From: a virus
Length of the DNA stretch: 64,000 bases
IMG/VR virus record: IMGVR_UViG_3300042562_002450
Location: 1-64,000 of that record
Reading direction: 5' to 3' (one strand)
Part shown: one piece after another, positions 48,393-58,395 of the stretch
Layout of the letters: each line of letters begins with the position of its first letter
How positions within the stretch are numbered: the first letter of the stretch is position 1
The notes under the pieces: model-generated
What the model was told of the DNA's origin: nothing
Databases searched by the model: none
Seen by the model: the letters and a program-made list of their open reading frames with translations, nothing else
Made by a program: the position numbers and the translations under genes

Positions 48393-50801
48393 ATGATTAA
48401 AAATTATGAAGAGGTAATCGAGAAGCTTAAAGAAAAGCTAACCGACTACCTTGAAGATAAAGGGATTAACACAAAAAGAAATTTCTTTTGTTTAAATCCT
48501 AAGCATGAAGACCATCATGCGTCTATGGGGCTTGTGCCTCAATCTAACTTTACAAAAGCTCATTGCTTTTCTTGTGGTCATTTTGCTGATATCTTTGATG
48601 CAGCATATGTCCTAGAAGGAAAACCAAAGAATGGCCCTAATCATATAACTGAAACAGTAATGTATTTAGCAAACAAATATGATATTGCAGTTGAAATGAA
48701 AGAGCTAACTGAAGAAGAAAAATACAGAATAGAAATATTCAATGCTTATAAAGAAGCAGCACACTATATTGCATCTAATCCAAGTAGTTCTGTAATCGAA
48801 GCGATTACGGCAAGAGGTTGGAATCTAGACCAATGCAAAGAAAGACTTATTGGTGGTGTTCCGTCATTCATTGAATATAAGACTCATATGAAAACTCTAG
48901 GGTTCCCTATTGCTTTCCTTGAGGGTATTGATCTTCTTAATGAGAAGATGTTTAATGAAAATACTTTAATATTTACAATAGGAGATCAACACGGAAGGCC
49001 TTGTGGCTTTAGTGCTAGGAACCTTAGGTTTGATCCTAATTCAGATTCTGATATTAAATATCTTAATACTTCTGCTCGTTGTCCTATCTATGAGAAATCA
49101 AAAAGACTCTATAACATACATAATGCCAAAATGGATAAAGGAACAATTTATCTAACTGAAGGCTGTGCTGATACTGAGGGTATGATTCAAGCCGGTGTTA
49201 CCAACACTATTGGAATTTGTGGAACTGGTTTTACTGATAATCATGTTGCTGAATTGGCTCGCTCTGGAAAGACTAATATTACATTAGTTATGGATGGGGA
49301 TAAGCCTGGGATTAAAGCAACAGAAAGAATAATAGAAAAACTTTCAGACCATAGAGACTTTTCTATATATGTTATTAATTTTCCTGATGAATTAGATCCA
49401 GATGATTTCATGAGACAGAGAGGAGTTGATGAATTCTTTAAGCTTAGAAAGTGGACTGCTTTTGAATGGAAATTAGAAACATATGATGACTCTATTGAGG
49501 TATCATTAATTCGTAAAGAAATAATTCCAATCATTGCTAGTGAGACATCTCCAATTGAAAGAGAGAAGATGATTGATACTCTATCTGAAAAGATAGATAT
49601 CTCATTCGATGCAATCAAAGAAGAAGTTCAAAACTTACTTAATGCAAATGAACAGAAAAGAAAGAAGGAAAGAGATAATGTTTTAACTGCATTAATTTCT
49701 GATCTTCGAGCTGATCCAAATAGTTGGAAACACACTTTCTCAGAAGCTCAAGCTAACCTTGAAGCTTTATCTGAAAAGCATGGAGAAGATTCGTTCTCTG
49801 CTAATGTATTTCTTAGTGAAGTGCTACACTTTAAAGAGAAAGAAGAAGCAATAGAGAACTCTACTATGACTTGTAATTTTCACAAGTGGAGAGAGTTCCA
49901 GGAAGCCATTGATGGTAACCACGGATCAACGCTTAATGTTGTTGGCGGTGGTGCTAACTGTGGTAAGACTGCAATGATGTCGAACATGGCTGCAATGCTT
50001 GCTGATATTCCTGAGTCTTTTGATGAAGACTACTTTGTCCTCTTTCATAGTATCGATGATACCTTGGAGCAATTTACTAATAGAATTGTAACTAATTTTG
50101 CAGTTGAGAAATATGCTGGAATTACCTTGAATAAAATCAAGCGTCCATCTAAGTTTCAAGATGCTAAAAGAATCAACGAAGCTAGAGAGTTTGCTTATAA
50201 GAAACTAGAAAAACTAATTAGAGAACAAAGAATTTTAATCAGAGGCGGTGAGAGTGGACGCACTGCTGCTACGCTAACCTATGCTGATGAGATGATTCGT
50301 TTTGCTAAAAAGGTACGCCCAAATTCTAAGATTGTATATTTTGGAGATAACTTTCATCGGTATCGTGATTTCTCGGGAGAGAAAGATGAACGTAATAGAT
50401 TTAAGAAACTTTCAAATGCTGCTAAAGATATGGCTAAGAGACATGACATTCCGGTTTGGTGTACTATGGAATACAATAAGACTGTAGGAACTGGTCGCCC
50501 AACAAATAATTCGATCTCTGAATCTATTGCAATGGAGTATGATGCAAATCTTATTATGCATTTGTATAATGACCTACATGTTAAGAATCAACTAGGTGAA
50601 GATCCAGATCTTTACTTTACGAGACAAGACAGCGAAGGTCGTTCTATTAAGTGTCCACGAATTGAAGCTATTATTGGAAAGAATAAACTGAATTCATTTA
50701 AGGGTTCATTGTATTTTGACTTCTATGCTGATCAATCAAGAATGCAACCAGTTAGTGCCTTTCAAGTTCAGCAAGACTTAGAAACAAAGAAGACGAGATG
50801 A
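48393..50801 (+). CDS. Primase-helicase fusion (T7 gp4-like), 802 aa
   Basis: GGGGAAGAGAAAA precedes ATG 48393. Domains in order: zinc-binding primase module (C33, H38, C58, C61), TOPRIM core (YLTEGCADTEG near residue 252, then VMDGDKPG), and a RecA-like helicase with Walker A GGANCGKT near 518-525. It should unwind DNA and lay primers at the fork, acting with the polymerase at 39-44 kb. Confidence 0.93.
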   Translation: MIKNYEEVIEKLKEKLTDYLEDKGINTKRNFFCLNPKHEDHHASMGLVPQSNFTKAHCFSCGHFADIFDAAYVLEGKPKNGPNHITETVMYLANKYDIAVEMKELTEEEKYRIEIFNAYKEAAHYIASNPSSSVIEAITARGWNLDQCKERLIGGVPSFIEYKTHMKTLGFPIAFLEGIDLLNEKMFNENTLIFTIGDQHGRPCGFSARNLRFDPNSDSDIKYLNTSARCPIYEKSKRLYNIHNAKMDKGTIYLTEGCADTEGMIQAGVTNTIGICGTGFTDNHVAELARSGKTNITLVMDGDKPGIKATERIIEKLSDHRDFSIYVINFPDELDPDDFMRQRGVDEFFKLRKWTAFEWKLETYDDSIEVSLIRKEIIPIIASETSPIEREKMIDTLSEKIDISFDAIKEEVQNLLNANEQKRKKERDNVLTALISDLRADPNSWKHTFSEAQANLEALSEKHGEDSFSANVFLSEVLHFKEKEEAIENSTMTCNFHKWREFQEAIDGNHGSTLNVVGGGANCGKTAMMSNMAAMLADIPESFDEDYFVLFHSIDDTLEQFTNRIVTNFAVEKYAGITLNKIKRPSKFQDAKRINEAREFAYKKLEKLIREQRILIRGGESGRTAATLTYADEMIRFAKKVRPNSKIVYFGDNFHRYRDFSGEKDERNRFKKLSNAAKDMAKRHDIPVWCTMEYNKTVGTGRPTNNSISESIAMEYDANLIMHLYNDLHVKNQLGEDPDLYFTRQDSEGRSIKCPRIEAIIGKNKLNSFKGSLYFDFYADQSRMQPVSAFQVQQDLETKKTR

Positions 50802-51511
50802 GATTAGATATCGCAGACATTAATCGAATTAATACCTGTGGTATCCTCAAGAAGAATAATTGGGATTACGAACAAGAAAATAGTAGTAATCCCTCTTATT
50901 TGCTTGGTATGAAAGAGATAATTAGATGGCATTATAAAAGGAATAGACCAATTGATACTGTTAACTTTATGGCTTTTATCAGTAAGCTTTACTTAAGAGT
51001 AAAGATAAGTCATGAAGAAAAAATTCAGTTAGAAAAAGCGTTTAGAGAATTTATTAATTCTGCTTTTTATCAAAGAATGAATCAAGTCTTTATTAATTAT
51101 AGTTCTGATATTAAGATTAACAAGCAAGACTATCTTGAATATCAGATACCTGTTTTTATAAATAATAAAGATGAACCTACATTCCTTTATTACAATTTAG
51201 GGAATGAATCTAAAAATTTATTCTTACAGAGATATGAGATAATGCACAATGCTATCTGGTCCTTTTATCATTTAAATAGATTGCCTGTTTTTGTTAATGT
51301 TTGGTTTGATGGAAAGAAAATCAAACATGAGACTATAAAGGTTAATGAAAAGTATATTCAAAAATCCAAAAAAAACCTAATCATTATAGGTAATAATTTA
51401 GATATATTTATCACACCCCCTATTCAAAGATGTATTAGTTGCAGTAAGATAGTAGAGTGTGAACGCTTTAATGAAAAGAAGAGAGGCCGCAATGACCAAA
51501 GATCAAATTAA
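50798..51511 (+). CDS. Hypothetical protein with C-terminal cysteine motif, 237 aa
   Basis: The start overlaps the primase-helicase stop. The protein ends with CISCSKIVECERF, which could bind zinc or an iron-sulfur cluster. The middle part resembles a PD-(D/E)XK fold only vaguely. Position after the primase suggests a role at the replication fork, but no family is recognised. Confidence 0.55.
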   Translation: MRLDIADINRINTCGILKKNNWDYEQENSSNPSYLLGMKEIIRWHYKRNRPIDTVNFMAFISKLYLRVKISHEEKIQLEKAFREFINSAFYQRMNQVFINYSSDIKINKQDYLEYQIPVFINNKDEPTFLYYNLGNESKNLFLQRYEIMHNAIWSFYHLNRLPVFVNVWFDGKKIKHETIKVNEKYIQKSKKNLIIIGNNLDIFITPPIQRCISCSKIVECERFNEKKRGRNDQRSN

Positions 51512-51719
51512 AAATAAGACAAAAGAAAATCTTCAGAAGAATGCTTATGCTCGTAAGATTGGCAATCAATATGAGTTTTTAAAAAAATGGGATAGTGGTG
51601 CCATGACTGGAATCGAATGCATTGAAGCTATCGAAATGGAAGGTCAAATCTTTAGGATAGATAATGATTTAATTAATTTAAATAAATTTCCACCAATTAA
51701 CCTTCCAAAGAGTACATGA
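51492..51719 (+). CDS. Hypothetical basic protein, 75 aa
   Basis: ATG 51492 with AGAGAGGCCGC upstream is preferred over the earlier ATGs at 51459 and 51471. The gene overlaps the previous one by 20 bases. It is a basic helical protein with no recognised motif. Confidence 0.5.
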   Translation: MTKDQIKNKTKENLQKNAYARKIGNQYEFLKKWDSGAMTGIECIEAIEMEGQIFRIDNDLINLNKFPPINLPKST

Positions 51720-51871
51720 TGGATGAAATTATCTTTAAAGATATATTAGGTAAAACTAAGATGAAAATAAAAGGTGAAGACCTAATCATCATAGAAGATT
51801 TGAAAAAAAAGAAAAAAGAAAAAGAAAAAAAAGAAGAGAAAAAAGATGAAAACAAAAGTAGTGAAGGCTAA
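51719..51871 (+). CDS. Small protein with lysine/glutamate tail, 50 aa
   Basis: It starts with a one-base overlap of the previous stop. After an N-terminal beta-like part (MDEIIFKDILGKTKMKIK) comes a low-complexity lysine/glutamate tail. The next gene begins inside it. Supported by position and composition only. Confidence 0.45.
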   Translation: MDEIIFKDILGKTKMKIKGEDLIIIEDLKKKKKEKEKKEEKKDENKSSEG

Positions 51872-52295
51872 GTATTATGCTGAAACTGGTGACATCATTC
51901 CTCTAGATCCTCAACCCGTTAGGGTGCAAGGGTTATATAGCTATGCCAGATCAGGAACTGATGAGGCTGGTGAATATGTTGTGATTGATTTTATGACAGA
52001 AGAAGATGTTTACTTCGGATACGATGCAGCAAATCAATTAACTAGTCAACCTTTAGAAATAAATATCACAGAGGACGAATGGAACAAACCAGTGGAAAAC
52101 GATACAGAAACTATGGATATGCAAAACCAAGGAAATGCGGGAAATGCGAATCCACCTACTTTACAAAAGTCTCCTATAATCAATTTAAAGATGAGTCCTC
52201 AGACCTCCTTAACGGTGATAGGGAAATCGACCCCGACCATAAAGCAACGCTTCTCAAATGTTTGGGATGCGATAACCTCGAACTTCCTTCGATAA
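51846..52295 (+). CDS. Hypothetical protein overlapping the next gene, 149 aa
   Basis: The first 77 residues look like a normal small beta-rich protein (KAKYYAETGDIIPLDPQP, then DFMTEEDVYFGYD). From about residue 78 on, the sequence overlaps the following gene in another frame and becomes low-complexity, rich in N, P, S and T. The natural end may once have been near 52080. Confidence 0.5.
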   Translation: MKTKVVKAKYYAETGDIIPLDPQPVRVQGLYSYARSGTDEAGEYVVIDFMTEEDVYFGYDAANQLTSQPLEINITEDEWNKPVENDTETMDMQNQGNAGNANPPTLQKSPIINLKMSPQTSLTVIGKSTPTIKQRFSNVWDAITSNFLR

Positions 52296-52378
52296 CTTAT
52301 GGCTACGCTAGTGGACTAGAGTTAGAGATAGCAAATGACGTAAGTAAGATACTTGAAAAACGTAAGGCAAAAGTGTAA
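52079..52378 (+). CDS. Zinc-ribbon-like protein, 99 aa
   Basis: CAGAGGACGA precedes the ATG. The sequence contains paired cysteines KCGKCES and CLGCDN, forming a probable zinc site, plus a helical C-terminus. It overlaps the previous frame by 217 bases. Because the cysteine pattern is coherent, I regard this frame as the real one in the shared segment. Confidence 0.6.
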   Translation: MEQTSGKRYRNYGYAKPRKCGKCESTYFTKVSYNQFKDESSDLLNGDREIDPDHKATLLKCLGCDNLELPSITYGYASGLELEIANDVSKILEKRKAKV

Positions 52379-52382
52379 CTAA

Positions 52383-52673
52383 ATGGAACTTATTTATCCA
52401 ACAGCTAAGAACAATACTTTTCAGAACTTAAAAGAACTTCCATCCATAAGGGGTGGAGGTTCTAATTACTTCATGCTCTCAACTGTTAAGTCAGGGCTTG
52501 ATATGTATATCTGTTTCTGTAACGCAGAAAGAGATAAAGTTTATATTGAAAAGACTACTTACCTTAATCCTAACAGATACTTGTGTATGGAAGACCTTAC
52601 CTTCGTGGAAAACGAAGAAGAATTCAAACGAATTCATAATTTTTTAATTGAAAAAGGGATACTAGATGGGTAA
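52383..52673 (+). CDS. Hypothetical protein, 96 aa
   Basis: It starts five bases after the previous stop. The sequence is mixed alpha/beta, with an ELPSIRGGG loop and a C-terminal helix. It overlaps the next gene by eight bases. Not recognised. Confidence 0.6.
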   Translation: MELIYPTAKNNTFQNLKELPSIRGGGSNYFMLSTVKSGLDMYICFCNAERDKVYIEKTTYLNPNRYLCMEDLTFVENEEEFKRIHNFLIEKGILDG

Positions 52674-52893
52674 TATAGAGTTCTTTAAGAAAGAGATAAC
52701 ACAGGAATTTAAGAATCATGTTAAAAAAGAGCTAGGGTCTAAAGCCTTAACTTTTATAAAGGATGAAATTAACATCTTTTTAAATAAAAAAATAGAAGAA
52801 CTAAAGAAACCAAAAAATGATTACACAGTCCAGCCACAATACACTAATAGAAAGGATAAAAATCCTAACCAATCTCAATGGGTTAGAGAATAG
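52666..52893 (+). CDS. Hypothetical charged helical protein, 75 aa
   Basis: A lysine- and glutamate-rich helix fills residues 1-50, and the tail is rich in asparagine and proline. Its 3' end overlaps the next gene by 77 bases, so one of the two ends could be mis-assigned. Confidence 0.5.
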   Translation: MGNIEFFKKEITQEFKNHVKKELGSKALTFIKDEINIFLNKKIEELKKPKNDYTVQPQYTNRKDKNPNQSQWVRE

Positions 52894-53218
52894 ATCTGGT
52901 CTATTGTGTGATGTTACAGAATTTCTGTATAGACTAAAATCATTTGATGACTATCAGAGCATGTCAATGCCTGATAATATTTCAGCAGATAACTTTGATA
53001 ATTCAATTACATTTGAATGGATAAAGAAAGACAAACTTAAAATAGATACGCTACTCGTTACATTTCATGGAAATCAGTCTATACAAATAGAAGCGAGCTA
53101 TCCACGAGTGGATCTCAAGCTTGAGAATAGCTTTCCTCTGAATGAAGACATGGCAAACCTTGTTACAACTCACTTAGATAATTTTAAACAACCATTAAAA
53201 AAGAAACGCTACAAGTAA
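52817..53218 (+). CDS. Hypothetical protein, 133 aa
   Basis: It starts inside the preceding gene with ATGATTACACAG; an alternative start lies closer to 52890. The protein is soluble, mixed alpha/beta, ending in basic residues (KKKRYK). It is the last gene before the RNR genes. Confidence 0.55.
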   Translation: MITQSSHNTLIERIKILTNLNGLENRSGLLCDVTEFLYRLKSFDDYQSMSMPDNISADNFDNSITFEWIKKDKLKIDTLLVTFHGNQSIQIEASYPRVDLKLENSFPLNEDMANLVTTHLDNFKQPLKKKRYK

Positions 53219-53310
53219 GAATCAAGACGTTCCTTATTATTACTAGATAGTCCTACATTTACTTGTAGTAGATTATTTAATTGCTTTTAAAAATTCAACA
53301 AGGTTTAGAT

Positions 53311-54276
53311 ATGGAAAGAATACTAGAGAAAAATGACAAGCGACTCGTCGCGCTACCTATATTGCATCAAGACCTATGGGATATGTATAAGAAATGCATA
53401 GATACTATTTGGTTTGCAGAAGAATTAGATTTAGAGTCCGACAGGACAGATTGGAATAAGCTCAATGATAAAGAGCAATATTTCATTAAAAATATATTAG
53501 CTTTCTTTGCCGCCAGCGATGGAATTGTTAATGAAAATCTTTGTAGTAGATTTGCAAATGAGATTCAACTATATGAAGCCCGATCATTTTATCATCTTCA
53601 GATGACAATGGAAGATATTCATAGTGAAACTTATGCTTTGCTAATTGATACATACATCAAAGACACACAAGAGAAAGAAAGACTTTTCAATGCTATTTCA
53701 ACAATACCATGTGTTAAAGAAAAAGCAGACTGGGCTTTCAAGTGGATAACATCTTCAGAATCCTTTGCTCAGAGATTAATAGCCTTTGCCATAGTGGAAG
53801 GTGTATTCTTCTCAGGCTCATTCTGTGCGATCTACTGGTTAAAAAAACGTGGGTTAATGCCAGGCCTCTGTACATCAAATGAATTTATCTCAAGAGATGA
53901 AGGAATGCATACTGACTTTGCAGCACTTCTTTATAGAAACTATATAGAAAATAAGCTATCAGAGTCTGAAGTTCATTCTATGTTTGCACAAGCAATTGAA
54001 ATTGAAAAAAAATTCATCACAGAATCAATACCAGTATCTCTTATCGGTATGAACTCAGAACTAATGGGTCAGTACTTAGAATTTACTGCAGACTTGCTTC
54101 TTAGGGACTTAGGATACAGATCACTTTTTAATTCTAAAAACCCATTTGAATGGATGGAATTAATTGCACTTGAAGGTAAAACTAATTTCTTTGAAAAAAA
54201 AGTATCAGAATATAAAAAACCAGGCATCGGAGTTGAAGCATCTCAGAATGCTTTTGCCTTAGATGCTGACTTTTAG
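53311..54276 (+). CDS. nrdB: Ribonucleotide reductase small subunit (class I), 321 aa
   Basis: ATG 53311 with AAGG upstream is preferred to TTG 53281. Iron/manganese ligands and the tyrosyl-radical region are conserved: WFAEELDLESD, then MEDIHSETY with the radical tyrosine, and SRDEGMHTDFA. It makes the radical used by NrdA. The order nrdB-nrdA is the reverse of the usual one. Confidence 0.95.
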   Translation: MERILEKNDKRLVALPILHQDLWDMYKKCIDTIWFAEELDLESDRTDWNKLNDKEQYFIKNILAFFAASDGIVNENLCSRFANEIQLYEARSFYHLQMTMEDIHSETYALLIDTYIKDTQEKERLFNAISTIPCVKEKADWAFKWITSSESFAQRLIAFAIVEGVFFSGSFCAIYWLKKRGLMPGLCTSNEFISRDEGMHTDFAALLYRNYIENKLSESEVHSMFAQAIEIEKKFITESIPVSLIGMNSELMGQYLEFTADLLLRDLGYRSLFNSKNPFEWMELIALEGKTNFFEKKVSEYKKPGIGVEASQNAFALDADF

Positions 54277-54286
54277 GGGAAAATAA

Positions 54287-56635
54287 ATGTCTTACGTTAT
54301 GAAACGAGATGGAAAGAAAGAGTCAATTAAGTTTGATAAGATTACTTCCCGTATAAAGAAGCAATGCTACAATCTTTCTTCACATATTGATCCCTATATA
54401 GTTGCTAAAAAAGTAATTGAAGGTGTATTCGAAGGGATTAGCACATATGAAATAGATACCCTAGCATCTGAGACAGCTGCTTATATGTCTACTAATCATC
54501 CTGACTACTCTTTGTTGGCAGGTCGTATTGCAATCTCTAATCTTCACAAGCAATGGTCTAAAAAGTTTAGTGATTGCATTGAAGATCTATATAACTATAT
54601 TAATCCAAAAAATAATAAGAGTTCACCTTTAATTTCTAATGAAGTTTATGCTATTGTTCAGCAGCACAAAGACCTACTTGATGCTAGCATTATTCATGAT
54701 CGAGATCTTGAGTATGACTTTTTTGGATACAGAACTTTAGAGAAATCTTATTTACTAAGAACTAATGGAACTCCAAGAGAAACCCCTCAATTTATGATAA
54801 TGAGAGTTGCTCTCGGTATCCATGGAAACAATATTCAAAAAGTATTAGAAACTTATGAGTGGATGTCTCAAGGGTTCTTTACCCATGCAACTCCTACTTT
54901 ATTTAATGCAGGCACACCAAAGCCTCAGATGTCTTCATGCTTTCTTCTTGCAATGAAAGAAGACTCAATTACAGGTATCTATGATACTCTTAAGGATTGT
55001 GCTCTTATCTCTCAGAGTGCAGGTGGGATTGGTGTTCACATTCACAACGTAAGAGCCAAAGGGTCATATATTGCTGGAACAAATGGATCATCTAATGGAA
55101 TACTTCCAATGCTTAGAGTCTATAATGCAACTGCTAGATATGTTGATCAAGGGGGCGGTAAACGAAAAGGTTCGTTTGCTATGTATCTTGAGCCATGGCA
55201 TGCAGACATTCTAGACTTCCTAGATGCTAGAAAGAATTCAGGTAAAGATGAAGTAAGAGCAAGGGATTTATCTTATGCTTTATGGATACCTGATCTATTT
55301 ATGAAAAGAGTTGAGACAAGTTCTCATTGGACATTAATGTGTCCAAATGAATGCCCAGGATTATCAGATGCATATGGTCGAGAATTTGAAACACTTTACA
55401 TGAAATATGAAGCTGAAGGTAAAGGCAAAAAAGTTGAAGCTAGAGACCTTTGGTTCTCTGTTTTAGATTGTCAAATTGAAACTGGTTATCCTTATATGCT
55501 TTATAAAGATTCCATTAATCATAAAACTAATCAGAAGAACTTAGGTACAATCAAGTCTTCAAACCTTTGTACAGAAATAATGCAGTATACTTCTCAAAAA
55601 GAAATTGCTGTTTGTAATTTAGCTTCAATCGCCTTACCTCGTTTTGTCGAGACAGTTAAAGGTGTATCTAAATTCAATTATGAAAAGTTCATGAACTGTG
55701 TTGAAGTTGCCACCTATAACCTAAATCAAGTTATAGATCGTAACTTCTATCCTGTAAAAGAAGCTGAGTATTCCAACAAAAGGCATCGCCCGATTGGACT
55801 TGGTGTTCAAGGATTAGCAGATGTATTTGCAATTATTCGTGTGAGCTTTGATAGCGCAGAAGCTAAAGATTTAAATAAGAAAATATTTGAAGCTCTTTAC
55901 TTTGCTGCATTAAAGCAGTCATTAGAGATTGCAAAAAAAGAAGGTAAGTATGAAAGCTTTGATGGCTCTCCTGCCTCTAATGGTGAACTTCAGTTCGACC
56001 TCTGGGGAGTAGAACCAACACTTGGTCTTGAATGGGATAAACTAAAAAAAGATATTATTAAGCATGGGCTTCGTAACTCTCTATTAGTTGCTCCTATGCC
56101 TACTGCGTCTACTGCTCAGATTCTAGGAAACAATGAATGCTTTGAGCCATTTACGTCTATGATGTATTCTCGACGCGTTCTTTCTGGAGAATTTGCAGTT
56201 GTAAATAAATACTTAGTTAAAGATTTGGTTGGATTAGAACTATGGAATGAATCTCTCAAGAATAAAATCATTGCAGAGAAAGGATCCGTACAGAATATTC
56301 CAGAAATACCTGACTCACTAAAAAGTATTTACAAAACTGTTTGGGAAATTTCAATGAAAGATATTCAGCAAATGGCAGCAGATCGTGGTGCGTTTATTGA
56401 TCAGTCTCAATCAATGAATCTTTGGATAAAAGACCCTAACTATGCGAAATTAAGCTCAATGCATTTCAATGGATGGAAGCTTGGACTTAAGACTGGAATG
56501 TATTACTTAAGAACAAAAGCTTCAACTGCTGCACGATCTATTTTTAGAGAAGATGAAGCGGTTAAGACTGAAGCAGTAGATCAAATCTCTTGCTCTTTAG
56601 ATGCTCCAGAAGATTGCATGGCATGTGGCAGTTAG
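54287..56635 (+). CDS. nrdA: Ribonucleotide reductase large subunit (class I), 782 aa
   Basis: The N-terminus is an ATP-cone ([12 protein letters not shown]). The catalytic barrel follows with [29 protein letters not shown] and APMPTAST. The C-terminal CMACGS supplies the redox cysteines that thioredoxin (gene at 8035) re-reduces. The enzyme makes dNDPs from NDPs. It begins ten bases after nrdB. Confidence 0.96.
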   Translation: MSYVMKRDGKKESIKFDKITSRIKKQCYNLSSHIDPYIVAKKVIEGVFEGISTYEIDTLASETAAYMSTNHPDYSLLAGRIAISNLHKQWSKKFSDCIEDLYNYINPKNNKSSPLISNEVYAIVQQHKDLLDASIIHDRDLEYDFFGYRTLEKSYLLRTNGTPRETPQFMIMRVALGIHGNNIQKVLETYEWMSQGFFTHATPTLFNAGTPKPQMSSCFLLAMKEDSITGIYDTLKDCALISQSAGGIGVHIHNVRAKGSYIAGTNGSSNGILPMLRVYNATARYVDQGGGKRKGSFAMYLEPWHADILDFLDARKNSGKDEVRARDLSYALWIPDLFMKRVETSSHWTLMCPNECPGLSDAYGREFETLYMKYEAEGKGKKVEARDLWFSVLDCQIETGYPYMLYKDSINHKTNQKNLGTIKSSNLCTEIMQYTSQKEIAVCNLASIALPRFVETVKGVSKFNYEKFMNCVEVATYNLNQVIDRNFYPVKEAEYSNKRHRPIGLGVQGLADVFAIIRVSFDSAEAKDLNKKIFEALYFAALKQSLEIAKKEGKYESFDGSPASNGELQFDLWGVEPTLGLEWDKLKKDIIKHGLRNSLLVAPMPTASTAQILGNNECFEPFTSMMYSRRVLSGEFAVVNKYLVKDLVGLELWNESLKNKIIAEKGSVQNIPEIPDSLKSIYKTVWEISMKDIQQMAADRGAFIDQSQSMNLWIKDPNYAKLSSMHFNGWKLGLKTGMYYLRTKASTAARSIFREDEAVKTEAVDQISCSLDAPEDCMACGS

Positions 56636-56637
56636 TA

Positions 56638-56665
56638 TTGACTCATGCTTACTTATTAGTATAAA
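56638..56665 (+). promoter_or_regulatory. Sigma-70-like promoter after nrdA
   Basis: TTGACT and TATAAA are separated by 16 bases, close to a consensus sigma-70 promoter. It lies three bases after the nrdA stop and 55 bases before a terminator hairpin, so it probably starts a short leader or RNA upstream of the gene at 56775. Confidence 0.55.
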
Positions 56666-56719
56666 CTATAACTCAGATTTACTTCTTCCCGTAACTTAGT
56701 GAATCTTTCAACACCTCTA

Positions 56720-56757
56720 GCCTCTGGCGTTTACCTCCTTTTCGTCAGAGGCCTTTT
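56720..56757 (+). terminator. Terminator after nrdA
   Basis: GCCTCTG (56720-56726) pairs with CAGAGGC (56746-56752), with a 19-base loop and a short T-run. It may end nrdA transcription or act as an attenuator for the next gene. Confidence 0.65.
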
Positions 56758-56774
56758 AAATTCAAGGAAATTTT

Positions 56775-57212
56775 ATGACAGAAAAAAATCAATTTGATTT
56801 AAAGATTAATCTATTGCATCAAAAAATTTCAGAACTTCAGAAAGAAGTTGAAAAAACTGAAATTGAAAGAAGAGATAATTATAAAAATTTTAAATCAAAA
56901 GCAAGAGAACAACAACTAAAGCTGTACTCTGAAACCGTAGATGAACTAATTGGTGAACGCTATGGAGATTCTTATTTCGTAACTGCTCTGGCTAAAGTTC
57001 CAGAAGAATGTAGTAATGAAAATGGAGATCACTATACAACTCTTGCCTCTCTTAATTTAAGTAAAGAACAAACAATTAAACTTGTTTATCGACTTGATAG
57101 TTTATTGGTTGCTCATCAAAATGAAGAGGCTGTAGAATCTCAACCAGTTTCTCTATTTAATTTTATGAAGATGTTTAACTTGCCACCTCAAAAAGGCGTT
57201 AAGGCATCTTGA
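56775..57212 (+). CDS. Hypothetical coiled-coil protein, 145 aa
   Basis: AAGGAAATTTT precedes the ATG. A heptad-rich charged helix spans about residues 10-50, followed by a compact C-terminal domain. It overlaps the thymidylate synthase start. Not recognised. Confidence 0.6.
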   Translation: MTEKNQFDLKINLLHQKISELQKEVEKTEIERRDNYKNFKSKAREQQLKLYSETVDELIGERYGDSYFVTALAKVPEECSNENGDHYTTLASLNLSKEQTIKLVYRLDSLLVAHQNEEAVESQPVSLFNFMKMFNLPPQKGVKAS

Positions 57213-58093
57213 TGAAAAGTAATAAAAATGAACTTGAATATCTTAATGCCTTATCCACAATAAGAAATAAAGGTATTCTTGAACCAGACAGAACTGGCAC
57301 TGGGACATTTCGATATCCTGGCATAACAATGAAGTTTGACCTTCAAGACGGCTTCCCTTTACTAACAACAAAGAAGATACTATTTTATCCGATGACAGTC
57401 GAACTACTATGGTTTCTTCAAGGTCGTAATGATCTTAAATGGTTACAAGAAAGGAACTGCAATATCTGGAATTCATGGCATGATGAAAATCATTCTATTG
57501 GAAGAGGATATGGAGTTCAATGGAGAAGATGGGCTAAAGGTGCAATACATTTTGTTGATCAGTTAAAAGAAGTGATCACTACACTTCGGACTAATCCTCA
57601 ATCTCGTCGCATTATAGTCTCAGCTTGGAATGTTGGTGAAATAGAACAAATGGTCTTACCACCTTGTCACTTTGCACATCAATACATTGCCATTAATGGT
57701 ACATTACATATGATAATGCATCAAAGAAGTGGTGATTTTTTTCTTGGTGTTCCTTTTAATATCGCTTCTTATGCTTTACTGTTGCATATTATAGCCAAAG
57801 AAGTTGGAATGAAAGTCGGAACACTAACTCACACTGTTGGTGATGCTCACATATACTCTAATCATATCGATCAAGTAGATGAGCAACTCTCTAGAGAACC
57901 ACTAACACCTCCTGAGTTAATCTTGAGTGATGGTATGTTCTCTCAATCTTGGACAGATAGTAAAGATGAAGCAGGTCTCCTGTGGTGGCTTTTAAATAAA
58001 GCTAGTGAGATCAGTCTTGAAGAAATAAAAGACATGATAAAGTTAGATAACTATCAATGTCATTCTTTCATTAAAGCTCCAGTAGCTGTGTAA
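57212..58093 (+). CDS. thyA: Thymidylate synthase, 293 aa
   Basis: I take ATG 57212, which overlaps the previous stop (TGATG). Family motifs are intact: RTGTGTF at the N-terminus, the active-site cysteine in LPPCHF, RSGDFFLGVPFN, and DAHIYSNH. It methylates dUMP to dTMP using methylenetetrahydrofolate. With dUTPase and RNR it completes the dTTP route. Confidence 0.97.
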   Translation: MKSNKNELEYLNALSTIRNKGILEPDRTGTGTFRYPGITMKFDLQDGFPLLTTKKILFYPMTVELLWFLQGRNDLKWLQERNCNIWNSWHDENHSIGRGYGVQWRRWAKGAIHFVDQLKEVITTLRTNPQSRRIIVSAWNVGEIEQMVLPPCHFAHQYIAINGTLHMIMHQRSGDFFLGVPFNIASYALLLHIIAKEVGMKVGTLTHTVGDAHIYSNHIDQVDEQLSREPLTPPELILSDGMFSQSWTDSKDEAGLLWWLLNKASEISLEEIKDMIKLDNYQCHSFIKAPVAV

Positions 58094-58122
58094 GAAAAAG
58101 TTAGCCTCTAAAACTTTTACGG

Positions 58123-58182
58123 CCTCCCCGATCTATGTGATTATTATTATAAGTAGTCATATGAATCTGGGGAGGTTTTTTT
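58123..58182 (+). promoter_or_regulatory. Terminator-like hairpin overlapping the next ribosome-binding site
   Basis: CCTCCCC (58123-58129) pairs with GGGGAGG (58169-58175), extended by GAT/ATC, and seven T follow. GGGGAGG is also the ribosome-binding site of the gene that starts at 58183. The element may therefore both terminate thyA transcripts and hide the translation start. Confidence 0.75.
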
Positions 58183-58395
58183 ATGGCAAAGTCCAGAAAG
58201 TGCAGATGCAATACAATTGCACGAGACGAGGATCGTGACTTCTTACTAACAAACCATCACCCGCAATGTCCAGTGTTCAATCCAGCATCAGAACTTTTTG
58301 ATCTTGAAATGCAATGCCGAAAATTCATGGGCATTATCATAGAGCTTAAAGGTAAGATTAGCGAGATGCAGAATATTGCTGATCGGGTTGATTAA
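58183..58395 (+). CDS. Zinc-binding small protein, 70 aa
   Basis: The ATG follows the GGGGAGG of the hairpin. Cysteines at KCRCN, then HHPQC and MQCRK, suggest a metal site. The C-terminal half is a helix. Function unknown. Confidence 0.6.
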   Translation: MAKSRKCRCNTIARDEDRDFLLTNHHPQCPVFNPASELFDLEMQCRKFMGIIIELKGKISEMQNIADRVD

